The position numbers and the translations under genes were made by a program. Below are positions 9,301 to 18,319 of a DNA stretch of 64,000 nucleotides, in pieces. Numbering within the stretch: position 1 is the stretch's first letter; each line of letters begins with the position of its first letter. Source of the stretch: Fidelibacterota bacterium (lineage in GTDB: Bacteria > Fidelibacterota > Marinisomatia > Marinisomatales > TCS55); the NCBI GenBank assembly GCA_016845785.1, contig JAERSH010000039.1, positions 1 to 64,000 on the forward strand, in the 5' to 3' direction. Under the pieces are notes generated by a model. It saw only the letters and a program-made list of their open reading frames with translations, did no database searches and was not told where the DNA came from.

Positions 9301-12300
9301 GAATTGTCATTCCCGGAGCGATTGCCATAAACAATCGTGTTAAACCAAAGGCCACCTTGGTTGCCGGCGCCCATGGCCATTATGCCACCACCACCATGGG
9401 CATAATTCCCATTTCGGTCTCTGAATTCATTCCCAACAATAGTATTATTAATTAATACAGATTGCCCAACTGTACCATTTCTATCATGAATACTGAAATT
9501 TAATCCGCCACCGCCACCGTGGTCTCCTTTTCCTTGGTTGCCAACAACTAATGAATTAATAATGGTAATGGGTGATTCTGAAGAAATTGCACCTCCATGT
9601 GCACCAGCATTCACACTTTCTGCATAATTTTTTACAAAAACACATCGCTCAAATGTGGTGAATTCTGTCATGGTCTCAGTCCAATCATTCAATCTCACTG
9701 CACCCCCATTCGCATTCCGATCTTGACTGCGTACCGAATTGCTTTCAAATCGACAATCAATAAATGTACCCATACTGGCACCACCAGCAATACTTACAGC
9801 GCCACCCCATGATGATTCAGATTGGTTATTGACTGCATTCCATTTAAATATGGTGTGCCTAAATATAGGTGCTGAATATGAGTACGGAGTATGGTCACTA
9901 CTAACCACGATTGCACCACCTTGAGTTTTTGCGCTATTATTCTCAAAAACACAATTAAAAAACTCGGGCGATGCATTCTGCAAATGAATAGCACCACCTT
10001 TTCCCCAAATATTTCCAGAGGCATTATTTTCAGTCCAAATACAATTTACAAATTTGGGAGATGGGTTTTCATGGACATCTGTCCCTTTATCGTCATCCCA
10101 ATATGTATCTCCACGCAATCGAAAAGAGCCGCCTTCCGCTTGATCTCCATCGTGCATCCCCGAACCGCGGGTGAATGTGATATTAGCAAAAACAAGTGTG
10201 CTGTCATAAGCACCCTCTATTTCAAAATGATTACCGCTATTTTCAGCATCTAATATTACTTCATCTGCACTGGCTGAAAGGTCACCATAAATACTTAGCG
10301 GAATGCCCGTGTCTAATCGAATATTGCGGTTCCCCGGTCCTGTGTGAGTGCCCGCTAATAAAATAATTTCATGACCCGTTTTTGCTGAATCAATTGCTGT
10401 CTGTAAGTCTGATAATGGTGATGATTGATCTCCATCATTGGTATTATTTCCATCCACAGCCACATACCACTTTGGTCCTCGATAATATGGAATGGCATGA
10501 ACCGTCTCAGAATGTTCACCCATGTTTCCTTTTTCATTAATCGCAGCAACAGCAAAGAAATATTCTGTTTTATTAATTAATGTATCACTAGTGGTATAGC
10601 TATTTGTAGTAACGCTGGTTAAACTATCCGCTGAGGAAGGAATAAAATCCTTTACGGTAGACATATAAACTGTGTACGAGGCGATATCCGTTTCTGAATT
10701 TGCATCCCATGCCAAGGATACGAGTTTATGACCGCCCTTCGCGGCAAGATTGGCCACTTGTGATGGGTATGGGCTGGCTTCTAATTCATGCTCAAAGGCA
10801 CCCATATCTGGGGATGAACCGGATGGGTTGGGTCTTGAACTGCCATTGATATCGACATTCGGTGCATAAATACCATCAAAACTTGAAACGCCTTTTCCGA
10901 TTAAGTAACTGGCATCAGAGAGTGAATATACATGGTTGGTTGTATCGGTGAATTTTGGATCCTTGGAATAGAGGTTTTCAGTAATAGGAATCCCAGAATA
11001 CACATCTTCAACAACATTATGACCAAATATCAGTGGAGTCTGATTATCCCATTCAATATCTTTATTGGATTCAGATTCATTGCTCCAGATTATATTATTA
11101 AACCAAACGCCATTTAAGTTGTTGCCGCCATACATATTTATACCGCCACCTGAACCGGTTCTTCTACCTGCGTTTGCACCCACATATTCAATCGTGTTAT
11201 TCACAATCGTATTATTAATTAGGTATGTCCTTGGATATTCTTGCTGATTCGTATTTTGATTATAACGACCATGGATTTCAAAAGATATGGCGCCACCACC
11301 GGGCCAAAATCCATTACCACCTGTATACACATGGTTATCATAAAATAGGGAGTTGGTGATTTTCACGCCACCACGAATATAGAGGGCACCGCCACGGTTG
11401 TTCCCACCATTAGCTGCTTCATTCGTATTCCCATTAAATGTGGTTCGATCAATTGTTAATTCTTCATTATTAGTAATATCATAATCATCACCAACAAAAA
11501 TCGCACCACCGGAAGGTGAGCCTACCGTTGAGTAGGCCTGATTATTTGAAAAAGTACAATCTAAAATTTTAGCGGATTCCGGACCATGAAAATAGATTGC
11601 ACCGCCTTCAACACTAAAGTTGGTGTTCCCTGCAAAATATGCTTTATTTTGACTAAAAGTGGTGGATCTAAATTGAGGAGAACCATCATTAACATATACA
11701 GCGCCACCTTGATTACTACTTCCGGTTCCGTCAACTGAATTGCTATCAAATAAGCACGATTCAAAAATGGGATCACCATTATCGATATAAATTGCACCAC
11801 CATACCAAGAGGCATTATTTCCGTAAAAAGTGCAATTCTTAAACTTTGGGGATGCCTTTAAAGTTATATTTTGTTGGGTCGATTGGTTCCAACCGTTATA
11901 TCCAACTATACGGATAGATCCGCCTTCTGAATTTTTACCACCATTTTTAAAGGTAATGCCTTCAATAACAAATGTACTATCGATGGCATGGGATCCATCA
12001 TTAATATTTAAAACAAGATGCCGCCCAAATCCGCCAGCATCAAAAATGACTTTTTCTTTACCATTAATTGATTGGATAACCAATTGCTTGGATCCATCAA
12101 TATACACCTCTCGATTATCTCCTCCAGAGTAAGTACCATCACCGATGAGAATTGTATCTCCCGTGGCTGCTTTTTCTACTGCTTTCGAAAGAGACAGTAA
12201 CGGCGATGCTTCTGAGCCTTCATTGGAATCAGATCCACCTGAATCAGTAACGGCCATGTACCATACTGGCCCCGTATAAGCGGGCGTAATATCTATGGAT

Positions 12301-15300
12301 TGAGAAGCAGCCCCTACATAACCAGAGCTGTTAACAGCCGCAACGCGGAAATAATATCGTGTCGCATTATTTAATCCTGTATTGGTGTATGTAGTTGTCG
12401 TGGTGGAGTCTATCAAATAGGAGCTTCCAGCTGTAAATGATGATGTATCACGATATACAAAATACTTGGCCATATCCGTTTCAGAATTGGCCGTCCAAGA
12501 TAATGTTACAGACCCATCCCCACCTTTTGCTTTCAGTCCTGCCACTTGAGAAGGATAGGGTGTTGTAGAAAGTCTGTTTTCATAGGCCCCTAAATCCGGA
12601 TTAGATCCTGATGGATTTGGTCGACTATTGGCTACACCAGTAATATCTGTAGTGGGTGCACTGTAATTTTCATAAGAAGATACCCCTGCGCCAATCAAAG
12701 TACTTCTGTCATGAAGTGCATATGGGGTGGTTCCGGAACCTACAAATTCCGGATTTTCTTTTAGATTATTATCCCCAAATGAGGTTGCATCTACATATTG
12801 AATTGAATTATTTGACCAGCGAAAATCATTATTGTCCCGATGAAAATATATAGATTTCTGTTCATCGTCTGAACTATTGGCCTTATTCCCCCAAACAATA
12901 TTATTAAATAAATATGCCTGCTGTGCATGCTGAAAATAGATACCACCACCATGTCCGTTATTTGAGGAACCTCTGGCTTCATTCAGAGTCAATGTGTTAT
13001 TGATAAAAATCAATTCACCATTATATTCATATGAATTTGTACTATTATTCCAGTCGCGTGAAATATCAGTATGAATGGCACCACCGTGACCGCCATTATA
13101 GTTAGTCCCCCATTGCTGAACGCTTATACCACCTTCGGCAATATTATGGTAAAACAAACTGTTTTGGATTACAGCCTTTGCCCGTTGGTTTATATAAATA
13201 GCACCACCAGCCGCGGATTGGCCTCCATTACTTCCGGGTACAATGCTATTATTAGAAAAGGTGCAATTTTCAATACTAATATCAATCCGGTCATCATTTT
13301 GATTGTTATATTGAGGAGAAATGGCGATTGCACCACCGCCACCGTTGTTATTTGAATTTGTGGTCACTTTATTTGAATCAAACACACAATTGGTAAATAT
13401 GGCAGGGCCATGAATAAAAACGGCACCGCCACTTGCCTGCCATTGATTTGCACCTGCATCTGATTCATTTCCATTAAAGGTACAGTTTTCAAATACGGGG
13501 GCATTCCCACGGCTATTCCAATTCCCTTGTTTAAAAACGGCACCGCCACGACCTCTGTTAATATTATAATTGAATTCTACATTTCGAAAATGTGGTGCTG
13601 CCCATGTATCGATATACACAGCACCACCATCATTGTAATCCCATTCACCCGTACCTGATTTTGATTTATTACTTTCAAAATTTATATTTTGGAATAATGG
13701 CCCTGATGAAGACCAAGATGTACTACTCTGATCCCATTTAGCATTGATATAGACAGACCCACCCCGGTCTTGGCTTGATGGCTGTCCATTTTTAAGTGTT
13801 AAATCCATCACCTTAAAATTGGTATCAATGGCTGCTGTACCCATCCCAAAATAAAAATGGCGATCTTTGGATTGAGCGTCCAATATGGTTGAAGTTTTTC
13901 CCTGCCCCTTTATGATTAAGGATTTAGATCCATTAAAATTCATATTCCAATAAGAACTGGACGTGTACTGATGGGTGCCCGCTCCGATGGAAATTGTATC
14001 GCCTGTAGACGCAGAATCAACAGCCATTTTCAAAGAGAAAAATGGTGCTGATGAGGATCCTTCATTTGAGTCGCTGCCACCATTTGCAGATGTTGCCACG
14101 TACCAAGTTGGTCCTTTATAATAGGGCATTGCACTCACTTCGGCAGAAGGCGATCCTTCATAGTCGTCACTATCTACAGCCGTAATTAAAAAATAATAGG
14201 TCGTCTTATTGGTCAACCCTGTTAATGTCGTAGATATAGTTGACCCACTGGATGGATGAGATACAGTTGCCACAAGACTATCGGCGGATGTTGAGAATCC
14301 AGAAGTTCGGCTTTGATAAATCTTGTAGGATGCCATATCCGTTTCAGTATTTAATGCCCATGTTAAAGTAACCTGCTGATTCGCAACAGTCGCAGAAACT
14401 CCGCTTACATTTGTTGGATAGGGAGAAGTTCCCAATGCATTTTCATATGCACCAATATCGGGATTTGATCCTGACGGAGACGGTCGGGAGTTTTTATTGA
14501 TATCATCGCTTGAAGCGCTATATGTATGGCTTCCAACTGTTAGAGAAGCAATCCCGGCACCAATTAACTGACTACGATCATGAAGAGAATAAGGATAAGT
14601 ATTTGATGAATCAAAAGCCGGATCCACACCTATTTTATTATCATTACTAGAAATATTATATTCAGACCCATATTTTGATCCATCAAAATACTGAAATGCA
14701 TTATTTGAAAAATTAAATTCTGAATCTGTATTAATATTGATATCAAAGTCTGTGCTATCAGCATTATTATTAACCGAATTTCCATGAAAAACATTATTGA
14801 TCATGACTGAGTTTTCACGGTATGAATAATATATAGCACCACCTTGCCCGGAGTTGTTTCCGCTACCGGTTGCCACATTATTTACAAATGTATTATTAAT
14901 AAAAACTACTGGGTTATATGGCTCATAAGTTGAACCGGACCAGCGATCATACATTTCTATCCGAATGGCACCACCCTCTCCATTTGAATTATAACTGCCC
15001 CATTGGTCCGACCATGCAGAAGATGTAACCGAATTGCTATTAAATAAACAATTTTCAAAAATGACTTTTCTTCGACCTGAGATATTAACAGCGCCACCTT
15101 TTGCGCCACCGCCCCCATCGCCGGCCAACACCTGATTTTGTTTAAAAATGGTTCGTTGAATATTGATGACCGTATCTACAGCCGTGGTACTACTTGTATT
15201 CACATATGACCCGGAAATGTAAATGGCCGCTCCATAATTATTCCACGAACTATTCATTTTTACCAAATTAGAATCAAAAGTACAGTCAGAAATATTAGGG

Positions 15301-16010
15301 GATCCCTGTACATAAATTGCGCCACCCCAAGATTCATTGTATGGATAGGGTGTCAACTCATTTCCATAAAATGTTGACCGCTCAATGACGGTATTAATCG
15401 AGTCAATTGAATTATTAACATAAATTGCGCCACCATAAGCATCCGAACTATTGTACTTAAATGTACAATCTCTTATAATCGGCGCACCCCAAGTGAAGTA
15501 CATTGCGCCACCGCTCATCCAATAATTTGAGGCACTATGTTTTGTTTGATTTGATTCAAATATGCAACTGTCAAATACAGGATTTGATCCGTTTGTCACA
15601 TAAATGGATCCACCCGAATCATTTGAGTTGGGTTTTCCGTTTTTCAAAGTAAATCCAATTAATTTAAAACTGGAATCCACTGCTGTCCCTGTAAAATAGA
15701 AGTGCCGGTCCGACTGTTCTGCGTCCAGAATAGTTGAAGCGGCTCCACTTTCAGAATAAATATATAATTTTTTACTGATACTTAGATTTCTATTGAGACT
15801 ACCTGTATAAGTCCCCGCTTTCACCAGGATAGAATCGCCATCCACAGCAATTTCAATAGCCTTACTTAAGGATTGATAAGGTGAACTGGATGTTCCCGCT
15901 CCGGATCTATCATCCCCATTTGTTGCATCAACATATATGGGATTATGGGTTTTCTCTGCAAAAGCGAAGGAAACAAGAAAAATACTAAGGGATAATAATT
16001 TTTTCATCAT
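6399..16010 (-). CDS. Giant secreted protein: four parallel beta-helix modules, FN3 linkers, C-terminal sorting domain
   Basis: A 3203-aa exported protein with signal peptide ending near 'FAFA' (residue 18). Four homologous modules (about 24-630, 631-1245, 1246-1845, 1846-2325) each open with 'WYVAxxxxGxDSNEGS..SP' plus 'A...GDTI.I..GTY'. Each continues with right-handed beta-helix repeats rich in 'GGAIYI', 'FENCxF' and 'FNNTxV', and ends in 'RPNPSGSNPDxGAYE'. FN3 domains link modules 1-2, 2-3 and 3-4. Residues about 2330-3100 hold Ig-like domains and the 'GYxIF'-type region shared with the 1102-aa protein. The last 90 residues form the sorting domain ('QNYPNPFNP', 'KKMIFLK'). RBS GGAGG is 8 nt before the ATG. 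It starts 3 nt after the CsgG-like copy 2 stop. Beta-helix repeats occur in adhesins and polysaccharide lyases; I see no catalytic signature and favour an adhesin or structural surface role. Confidence 0.8.
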   Translation of the reverse strand: MMKKLLSLSIFLVSFAFAEKTHNPIYVDATNGDDRSGAGTSSSPYQSLSKAIEIAVDGDSILVKAGTYTGSLNRNLSISKKLYIYSESGAASTILDAEQSDRHFYFTGTAVDSSFKLIGFTLKNGKPNSNDSGGSIYVTNGSNPVFDSCIFESNQTKHSASNYWMSGGAMYFTWGAPIIRDCTFKYNSSDAYGGAIYVNNSIDSINTVIERSTFYGNELTPYPYNESWGGAIYVQGSPNISDCTFDSNLVKMNSSWNNYGAAIYISGSYVNTSSTTAVDTVINIQRTIFKQNQVLAGDGGGGAKGGAVNISGRRKVIFENCLFNSNSVTSSAWSDQWGSYNSNGEGGAIRIEMYDRWSGSTYEPYNPVVFINNTFVNNVATGSGNNSGQGGAIYYSYRENSVMINNVFHGNSVNNNADSTDFDININTDSEFNFSNNAFQYFDGSKYGSEYNISSNDNKIGVDPAFDSSNTYPYSLHDRSQLIGAGIASLTVGSHTYSASSDDINKNSRPSPSGSNPDIGAYENALGTSPYPTNVSGVSATVANQQVTLTWALNTETDMASYKIYQSRTSGFSTSADSLVATVSHPSSGSTISTTLTGLTNKTTYYFLITAVDSDDYEGSPSAEVSAMPYYKGPTWYVATSANGGSDSNEGSSSAPFFSLKMAVDSASTGDTISIGAGTHQYTSSSYWNMNFNGSKSLIIKGQGKTSTILDAQSKDRHFYFGMGTAAIDTNFKVMDLTLKNGQPSSQDRGGSVYINAKWDQSSTSWSSSGPLFQNINFESNKSKSGTGEWDYNDGGAVYIDTWAAPHFRNVEFNYNINRGRGGAVFKQGNWNSRGNAPVFENCTFNGNESDAGANQWQASGGAVFIHGPAIFTNCVFDSNKVTTNSNNNGGGGAIAISPQYNNQNDDRIDISIENCTFSNNSIVPGSNGGQSAAGGAIYINQRAKAVIQNSLFYHNIAEGGISVQQWGTNYNGGHGGAIHTDISRDWNNSTNSYEYNGELIFINNTLTLNEARGSSNNGHGGGIYFQHAQQAYLFNNIVWGNKANSSDDEQKSIYFHRDNNDFRWSNNSIQYVDATSFGDNNLKENPEFVGSGTTPYALHDRSTLIGAGVSSYENYSAPTTDITGVANSRPNPSGSNPDLGAYENRLSTTPYPSQVAGLKAKGGDGSVTLSWTANSETDMAKYFVYRDTSSFTAGSSYLIDSTTTTTYTNTGLNNATRYYFRVAAVNSSGYVGAASQSIDITPAYTGPVWYMAVTDSGGSDSNEGSEASPLLSLSKAVEKAATGDTILIGDGTYSGGDNREVYIDGSKQLVIQSINGKEKVIFDAGGFGRHLVLNINDGSHAIDSTFVIEGITFKNGGKNSEGGSIRIVGYNGWNQSTQQNITLKASPKFKNCTFYGNNASWYGGAIYIDNGDPIFESCLFDSNSVDGTGSSNQGGAVYVNDGSPQFRSTTFSQNKAYFAGNTNFSVEGGAIYFHGPESAKILDCTFSNNQAYSTVGSPSGGAIFVGDDYDITNNEELTIDRTTFNGNTNEAANGGNNRGGALYIRGGVKITNSLFYDNHVYTGGNGFWPGGGAISFEIHGRYNQNTNQQEYPRTYLINNTIVNNTIEYVGANAGRRTGSGGGINMYGGNNLNGVWFNNIIWSNESESNKDIEWDNQTPLIFGHNVVEDVYSGIPITENLYSKDPKFTDTTNHVYSLSDASYLIGKGVSSFDGIYAPNVDINGSSRPNPSGSSPDMGAFEHELEASPYPSQVANLAAKGGHKLVSLAWDANSETDIASYTVYMSTVKDFIPSSADSLTSVTTNSYTTSDTLINKTEYFFAVAAINEKGNMGEHSETVHAIPYYRGPKWYVAVDGNNTNDGDQSSPLSDLQTAIDSAKTGHEIILLAGTHTGPGNRNIRLDTGIPLSIYGDLSASADEVILDAENSGNHFEIEGAYDSTLVFANITFTRGSGMHDGDQAEGGSFRLRGDTYWDDDKGTDVHENPSPKFVNCIWTENNASGNIWGKGGAIHLQNASPEFFNCVFENNSAKTQGGAIVVSSDHTPYSYSAPIFRHTIFKWNAVNNQSESSWGGAVSIAGGASMGTFIDCRFESNSVRSQDRNANGGAVRLNDWTETMTEFTTFERCVFVKNYAESVNAGAHGGAISSESPITIINSLVVGNQGKGDHGGGGGLNFSIHDRNGTVGQSVLINNTIVGNEFRDRNGNYAHGGGGIMAMGAGNQGGLWFNTIVYGNRSGNDNSILKDDGANIDMSHLNVDDEEGKPWFNAETMTTHKPKFKNPGGEDFRLSFTSQLIDAGTDHYGGQKAPTVDIRNYYRLGTTDIGAYEFGASKYILDLADDISPISRDTTYLSRDQEFNITIKTNDNQGNIVTAEERVKWFIAPTDKHVTIVENDTVTSNGEASVKVKATGITGFKFRVGVDIADAVRVTELYIIERQVTGAPPPVSDIAISPSDWTNQNKFTISWTNPDEGAYGREFLGAVVKLGDDYPEYINRTSETQFDVNTVEVEVPELGEWQYKVWLVDELGNDSEDSASAVTAKFDNQSPDEFWLHYPSPDVWESDKPRFHWSELGDYPSGIKEFHIFLNENHYAKFQINEVTYNESNEEFYVDAPTSIPDGNYSWHVEAWDFADNITWSNDTVHFGVDVTAPLINHSNPLTVVDEGSTTPAITVDVSDGASGVKETFLYYRRSGGGGGFVSVDMSSGSYSIPGGDVKSDGLEYYIESEDNVGNTRYWPAEGEFHSVKVRTENSVSTASRWPSGVPGGTDSTNYVFFSIPFDVGNAKSAITSILDPDNEGPNEFNYRLYGYSNGWQENPSSVTMGNGYFLIYDPDKYSDNPQMHFDFGQGTSTPTEPPYGFGVTTGQWKFFGSPYNFNVSLDNIYTEDGTNVRDAGSIYTWNSSWSSAGSSLQPWKGYIFKSGGATKLNIDVRGSTFGKMSKAMNPDDYPMDGNEWVIDMIATTGNARDELNSVGVRSFASDGYDPLDEFEPPGVPGDVVLRIDNRNRQETPDLYAKDIRKPNEEGHYWDLQVFAPTNGQRTYITFEGLGYVPDEYDVFLINKTTKQAKNLEWDSQYRFANTGSDSYLKQELRLVVGTKKFVEDNNAGVSLYPDAFTLAQNYPNPFNPQTSIMISLEEDANVDLIIYNLLGEEITRLAHNDHRPAGYYNFIWNGRNNLGDKVSTGVYFYHALIRNGQGKVVLNKTKKMIFLK
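9030..15940 (-). repeat. Four tandem homologous protein-coding modules (about 1.4-1.85 kb each)
   Basis: Within the giant gene the module start motif ('WYVA' or 'IYVDA', then a GDTI-type segment) recurs at about nt 15940, 14110, 12270 and 10470. The module end motif (PSGSNPDxGAYE and variants) recurs before each new start and near 9030. The fourth module lacks the FN3 linker. Repeat boundaries are approximate and recognised at the protein level; at nucleotide level the copies have diverged. Confidence 0.75.
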
Positions 16011-16013
16011 GGT

Positions 16014-16745
16014 CTAACCCTCCGGCAATGTAGGTGCTTCAGGGAGAGGCACAGGTTTCGGGTCAAAAAGTCCAGCGGCATAAGCGCCACCCAATCCACC
16101 GCCAATAAGGATGACGGCCCAAAGGGTCCGCTTGGCGCCCTTGCTCATGGGTTTTTTCGGCTCAGCGACCGGGAGCACAGCCAAAGAAGGATCCGCTGCT
16201 TCAATGATGGCTACTTTATCCGCAGGCGGTGTGAGGCCTACAATTTCCCACGCTACAATTTCAATCACAGTTAAAAGATTATCTACAGGGCCTTTATATG
16301 TTTTGCTCACGGTTCGAATCGTGGCACCGGTTTCGACAGAAAACAATTTTGCATCAATGGTGTAGGAGTTTCCCAGCTTACCGAAAGCACCGGATACCAT
16401 ATTTTGCACACCAAGGAGGGCACCCACCTCAGCCGCACATTCAGCAGAAGTACAACCGGATTGCTGAAATCCTTGCTCATTCAGGATTTCTTCCATTTGG
16501 TTTCGCTCGACTAAAATCACAGCATCGGTGACAACCATTTCACTTTGGAGGCGATCGGTAAGTGTAGCTGCTTCCATTTGAGAAATACCGCGCCCTTCAA
16601 AATCTAGAATGGCTACAGTTTGCTTCCCCTCTGCAATCATCGCAGATGTTTGATCATTTAGCACATTTTGGACACCCTGTTGCGCATGTCCCCACACCAT
16701 GCCTAACACGAGACTCCAAACGATTGTTTTTTTGTATACCCTCAT
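16014..16745 (-). CDS. CsgG-like protein with C-terminal membrane helix (copy 2)
   Basis: A 243-aa paralogue of the protein at 5530-6234. It has a signal peptide (residues 1-22, 'MRVYKKTIVWSLVLGMVWGHA'), a CsgG-type core ('AILDFEGRGI', 'VERNQMEEILNEQGFQQSGC', 'GALLGVQNMVSGAFGK'), the conserved Cys pair 'GCTSAEC', then one membrane helix near 205-227 and a Pro-rich end. No lipobox is present, so it is not anchored like canonical CsgG. The stop is 3 nt before the start of the 3203-aa gene, a tight pairing that mirrors copy 1 and its giant partner. Upstream lie the TlpA-like, LPP20-like and FlgT-like genes, all minus strand. Function is unproven; export or anchoring of the neighbouring surface protein is the simplest inference. 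Confidence 0.7.
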   Translation of the reverse strand: MRVYKKTIVWSLVLGMVWGHAQQGVQNVLNDQTSAMIAEGKQTVAILDFEGRGISQMEAATLTDRLQSEMVVTDAVILVERNQMEEILNEQGFQQSGCTSAECAAEVGALLGVQNMVSGAFGKLGNSYTIDAKLFSVETGATIRTVSKTYKGPVDNLLTVIEIVAWEIVGLTPPADKVAIIEAADPSLAVLPVAEPKKPMSKGAKRTLWAVILIGGGLGGAYAAGLFDPKPVPLPEAPTLPEG

Positions 16746-16812
16746 AATTGGCTCACATTCTGCTTAAGTTTAGTAAGGCTGCCCATTATCTCCCTGTGGG
16801 CTGGCTCACAAT

Positions 16813-17460
16813 TTACCTGGTTCCGTTTTTTGGTGGCGGTAGTTCCGCCAAGAGACGTTCAATCTCTTCGGATAATTCCTTGGTGAATTTTTCTTCTTCC
16901 CCCTCATGAAACCCACGCCGTGTTAAGGTTATTTTTCGATTCCCGTCCATCATGAACAAGCGCGGTAAAATTTGTGCGTTATAACGTTTCATGGCTGACC
17001 CTCGGGTATCATAAAGGATCTGCATGGTGACCCCCTTCTCCCTTAAAAATGGACCTGCTTTGGGCACATTTTTATAGGCCATCCCATAAACTTCCCCCGG
17101 GTTATTTCGAGTCGCTTCTGTAATATCAATCAGAAAAAATTTGATGCGTTCATCTTTATATTTTTGATATACCTCTTCAAGGATCGGCAATTCTTTCATG
17201 CAGGGCTTGCACCACGTAGCGAAAAAGCTCATGAGTACAGCATGACGATCTGGTTGGGTGGTGAATTTCCGCAATCGCTTCCCTTCTTCTTCCGTCCAGT
17301 TTTTTAAAAATTCAAACTGGCCCGGGGCATACATCAATGCCCATGAGGGCGCAATGTCCCCTATAACGAGATCTTTCTTTTCGCCGTTTGCTTTCGATGA
17401 ATCCTGCCCCACCAATAGGGCAACCATCATGATTAAGGTTGAGATTAATTTCAATCTCAT
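16813..17460 (-). CDS. TlpA/ResA-like thioredoxin-fold protein
   Basis: Taking the start at 17460 (AAGGA about 11 nt upstream, clean signal peptide 'MRLKLISTLIMMVALLVGQ') gives 215 aa; in-frame starts at 17472 and 17526 also exist, the latter overlapping the gene before it. The thioredoxin active site is 'ATWCKPCMKELP' (Cys 84 and 87), after 'VLMSFF'. The cis-Pro region is 'ILPRLFMMDGNRKI'. TlpA/ResA/CcmG proteins are periplasmic disulfide reductases or oxidases, often serving cytochrome c maturation. Here it precedes two CsgG-like genes with a conserved Cys pair and a CxxxCH cytochrome-like protein, any of which could be its substrate; this link is inferred. Confidence 0.8.
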   Translation of the reverse strand: MRLKLISTLIMMVALLVGQDSSKANGEKKDLVIGDIAPSWALMYAPGQFEFLKNWTEEEGKRLRKFTTQPDRHAVLMSFFATWCKPCMKELPILEEVYQKYKDERIKFFLIDITEATRNNPGEVYGMAYKNVPKAGPFLREKGVTMQILYDTRGSAMKRYNAQILPRLFMMDGNRKITLTRRGFHEGEEEKFTKELSEEIERLLAELPPPKNGTR

Positions 17461-17498
17461 GGTAGTCCGCATCCTTTTCTGTTTGTTACTATAGGTAT

Positions 17499-18308
17499 TT
17501 AATCCAACAGGATCAATACGCGGCAATCTTTCAGTACATTGTGACTTCGATTTGCCGCATCAATTTTTGAAACATCTGCATTGGAAATGGTGATATCAGT
17601 CCTGTTCGTCCCCGCCGTGGCAACCCCTTTGACCACCAAGGGATTCCCCATGACCCTCGGGTCTTTTTGGGCCGCTTCTAATGATTTGGAATAACCTGCT
17701 ACGCCATTGGTAACTGCATATTCCCGACTATATGTGCCGGGGCCATAAACTGCATTTCCATTTTGATCTAAAATTCTTGGTGCCATGGCCGGCCGCGCTT
17801 TCAGTCCGCGCGCATCTATAATTACGCCAGTAATTCCCCCAGTGGTTGGCGTGGCGGTTTCTGCCGGTGTCCCTGCTGCTGGTGTGGGAATGGTGACTGG
17901 CGGTAAAACAATATCGGATATACCGCTCATGGGTACTGCATATTCCACTTCAACAGATGTGTCACTTAAATATTTGGGCTGTCCCGTTTGGCGGGCACCG
18001 CGAATAAATCCTTGGACCTTTGTGTTAATGACATCATCCACCATAGCACCGCTCATTGTGGTTTCGCTGGTGAGGGTTACCCCGTTCACGATTTCAATCA
18101 ACTGTCGCAATGCATCCTGTTTCGCGATCCGAAGTGCCATTCGTCGGGCTTGCCCTGCATTGATTGCATTTTGAGGGACAAATCCAATTCCCACGGCTGA
18201 AATAGTTTGATCTGAATAATTAATACTGCCCTTTTCCATTTGGGTGACCACACCTTGTGAAAAGGCCGTGCTAAATAAAATGGCTATTAATACGATTAAT
18301 CTCTTCAT
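17499..18308 (-). CDS. LPP20-like periplasmic protein
   Basis: Start at 18308 gives 269 aa with signal peptide 'MKRLIVLIAILFSTAFSQG' and GAGG about 7 nt upstream; an in-frame ATG at 18323 overlaps the previous stop. Residues about 20-135 resemble the LPP20 fold: 'AVGIGFVPQNAINAGQARRMA' then 'AKQDALRQLIEIVNGV' and 'VQGFIRGAR'. A Pro/Ala/Thr linker ('PPVTIPTPAAGTPAETATPT') leads to a C-terminal domain starting 'GVIIDARGL', with no further family I recognise. LPP20-like domains accompany FlgT/FlgO-type proteins in envelope assembly clusters, which fits its FlgT-like upstream neighbour. Confidence 0.6.
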   Translation of the reverse strand: MKRLIVLIAILFSTAFSQGVVTQMEKGSINYSDQTISAVGIGFVPQNAINAGQARRMALRIAKQDALRQLIEIVNGVTLTSETTMSGAMVDDVINTKVQGFIRGARQTGQPKYLSDTSVEVEYAVPMSGISDIVLPPVTIPTPAAGTPAETATPTTGGITGVIIDARGLKARPAMAPRILDQNGNAVYGPGTYSREYAVTNGVAGYSKSLEAAQKDPRVMGNPLVVKGVATAGTNRTDITISNADVSKIDAANRSHNVLKDCRVLILLD

Positions 18309-18319
18309 AGGATACCTCA

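Noticed and set aside
9597-13549. Several 60-120 codon ORFs opposite or out of frame within the giant gene
   Set aside because: They lie antisense or in other frames of the repetitive beta-helix gene, have no RBS and contain biased residue runs that arise from the repeated GGAIYI coding pattern.
16746-16812. Hairpin-like TGCCCA / TGGGC pairing between the TlpA-like and CsgG-like genes
   Set aside because: The stem is about 5 bp with mismatches and has no U-run; the gap more likely just carries the RBS.
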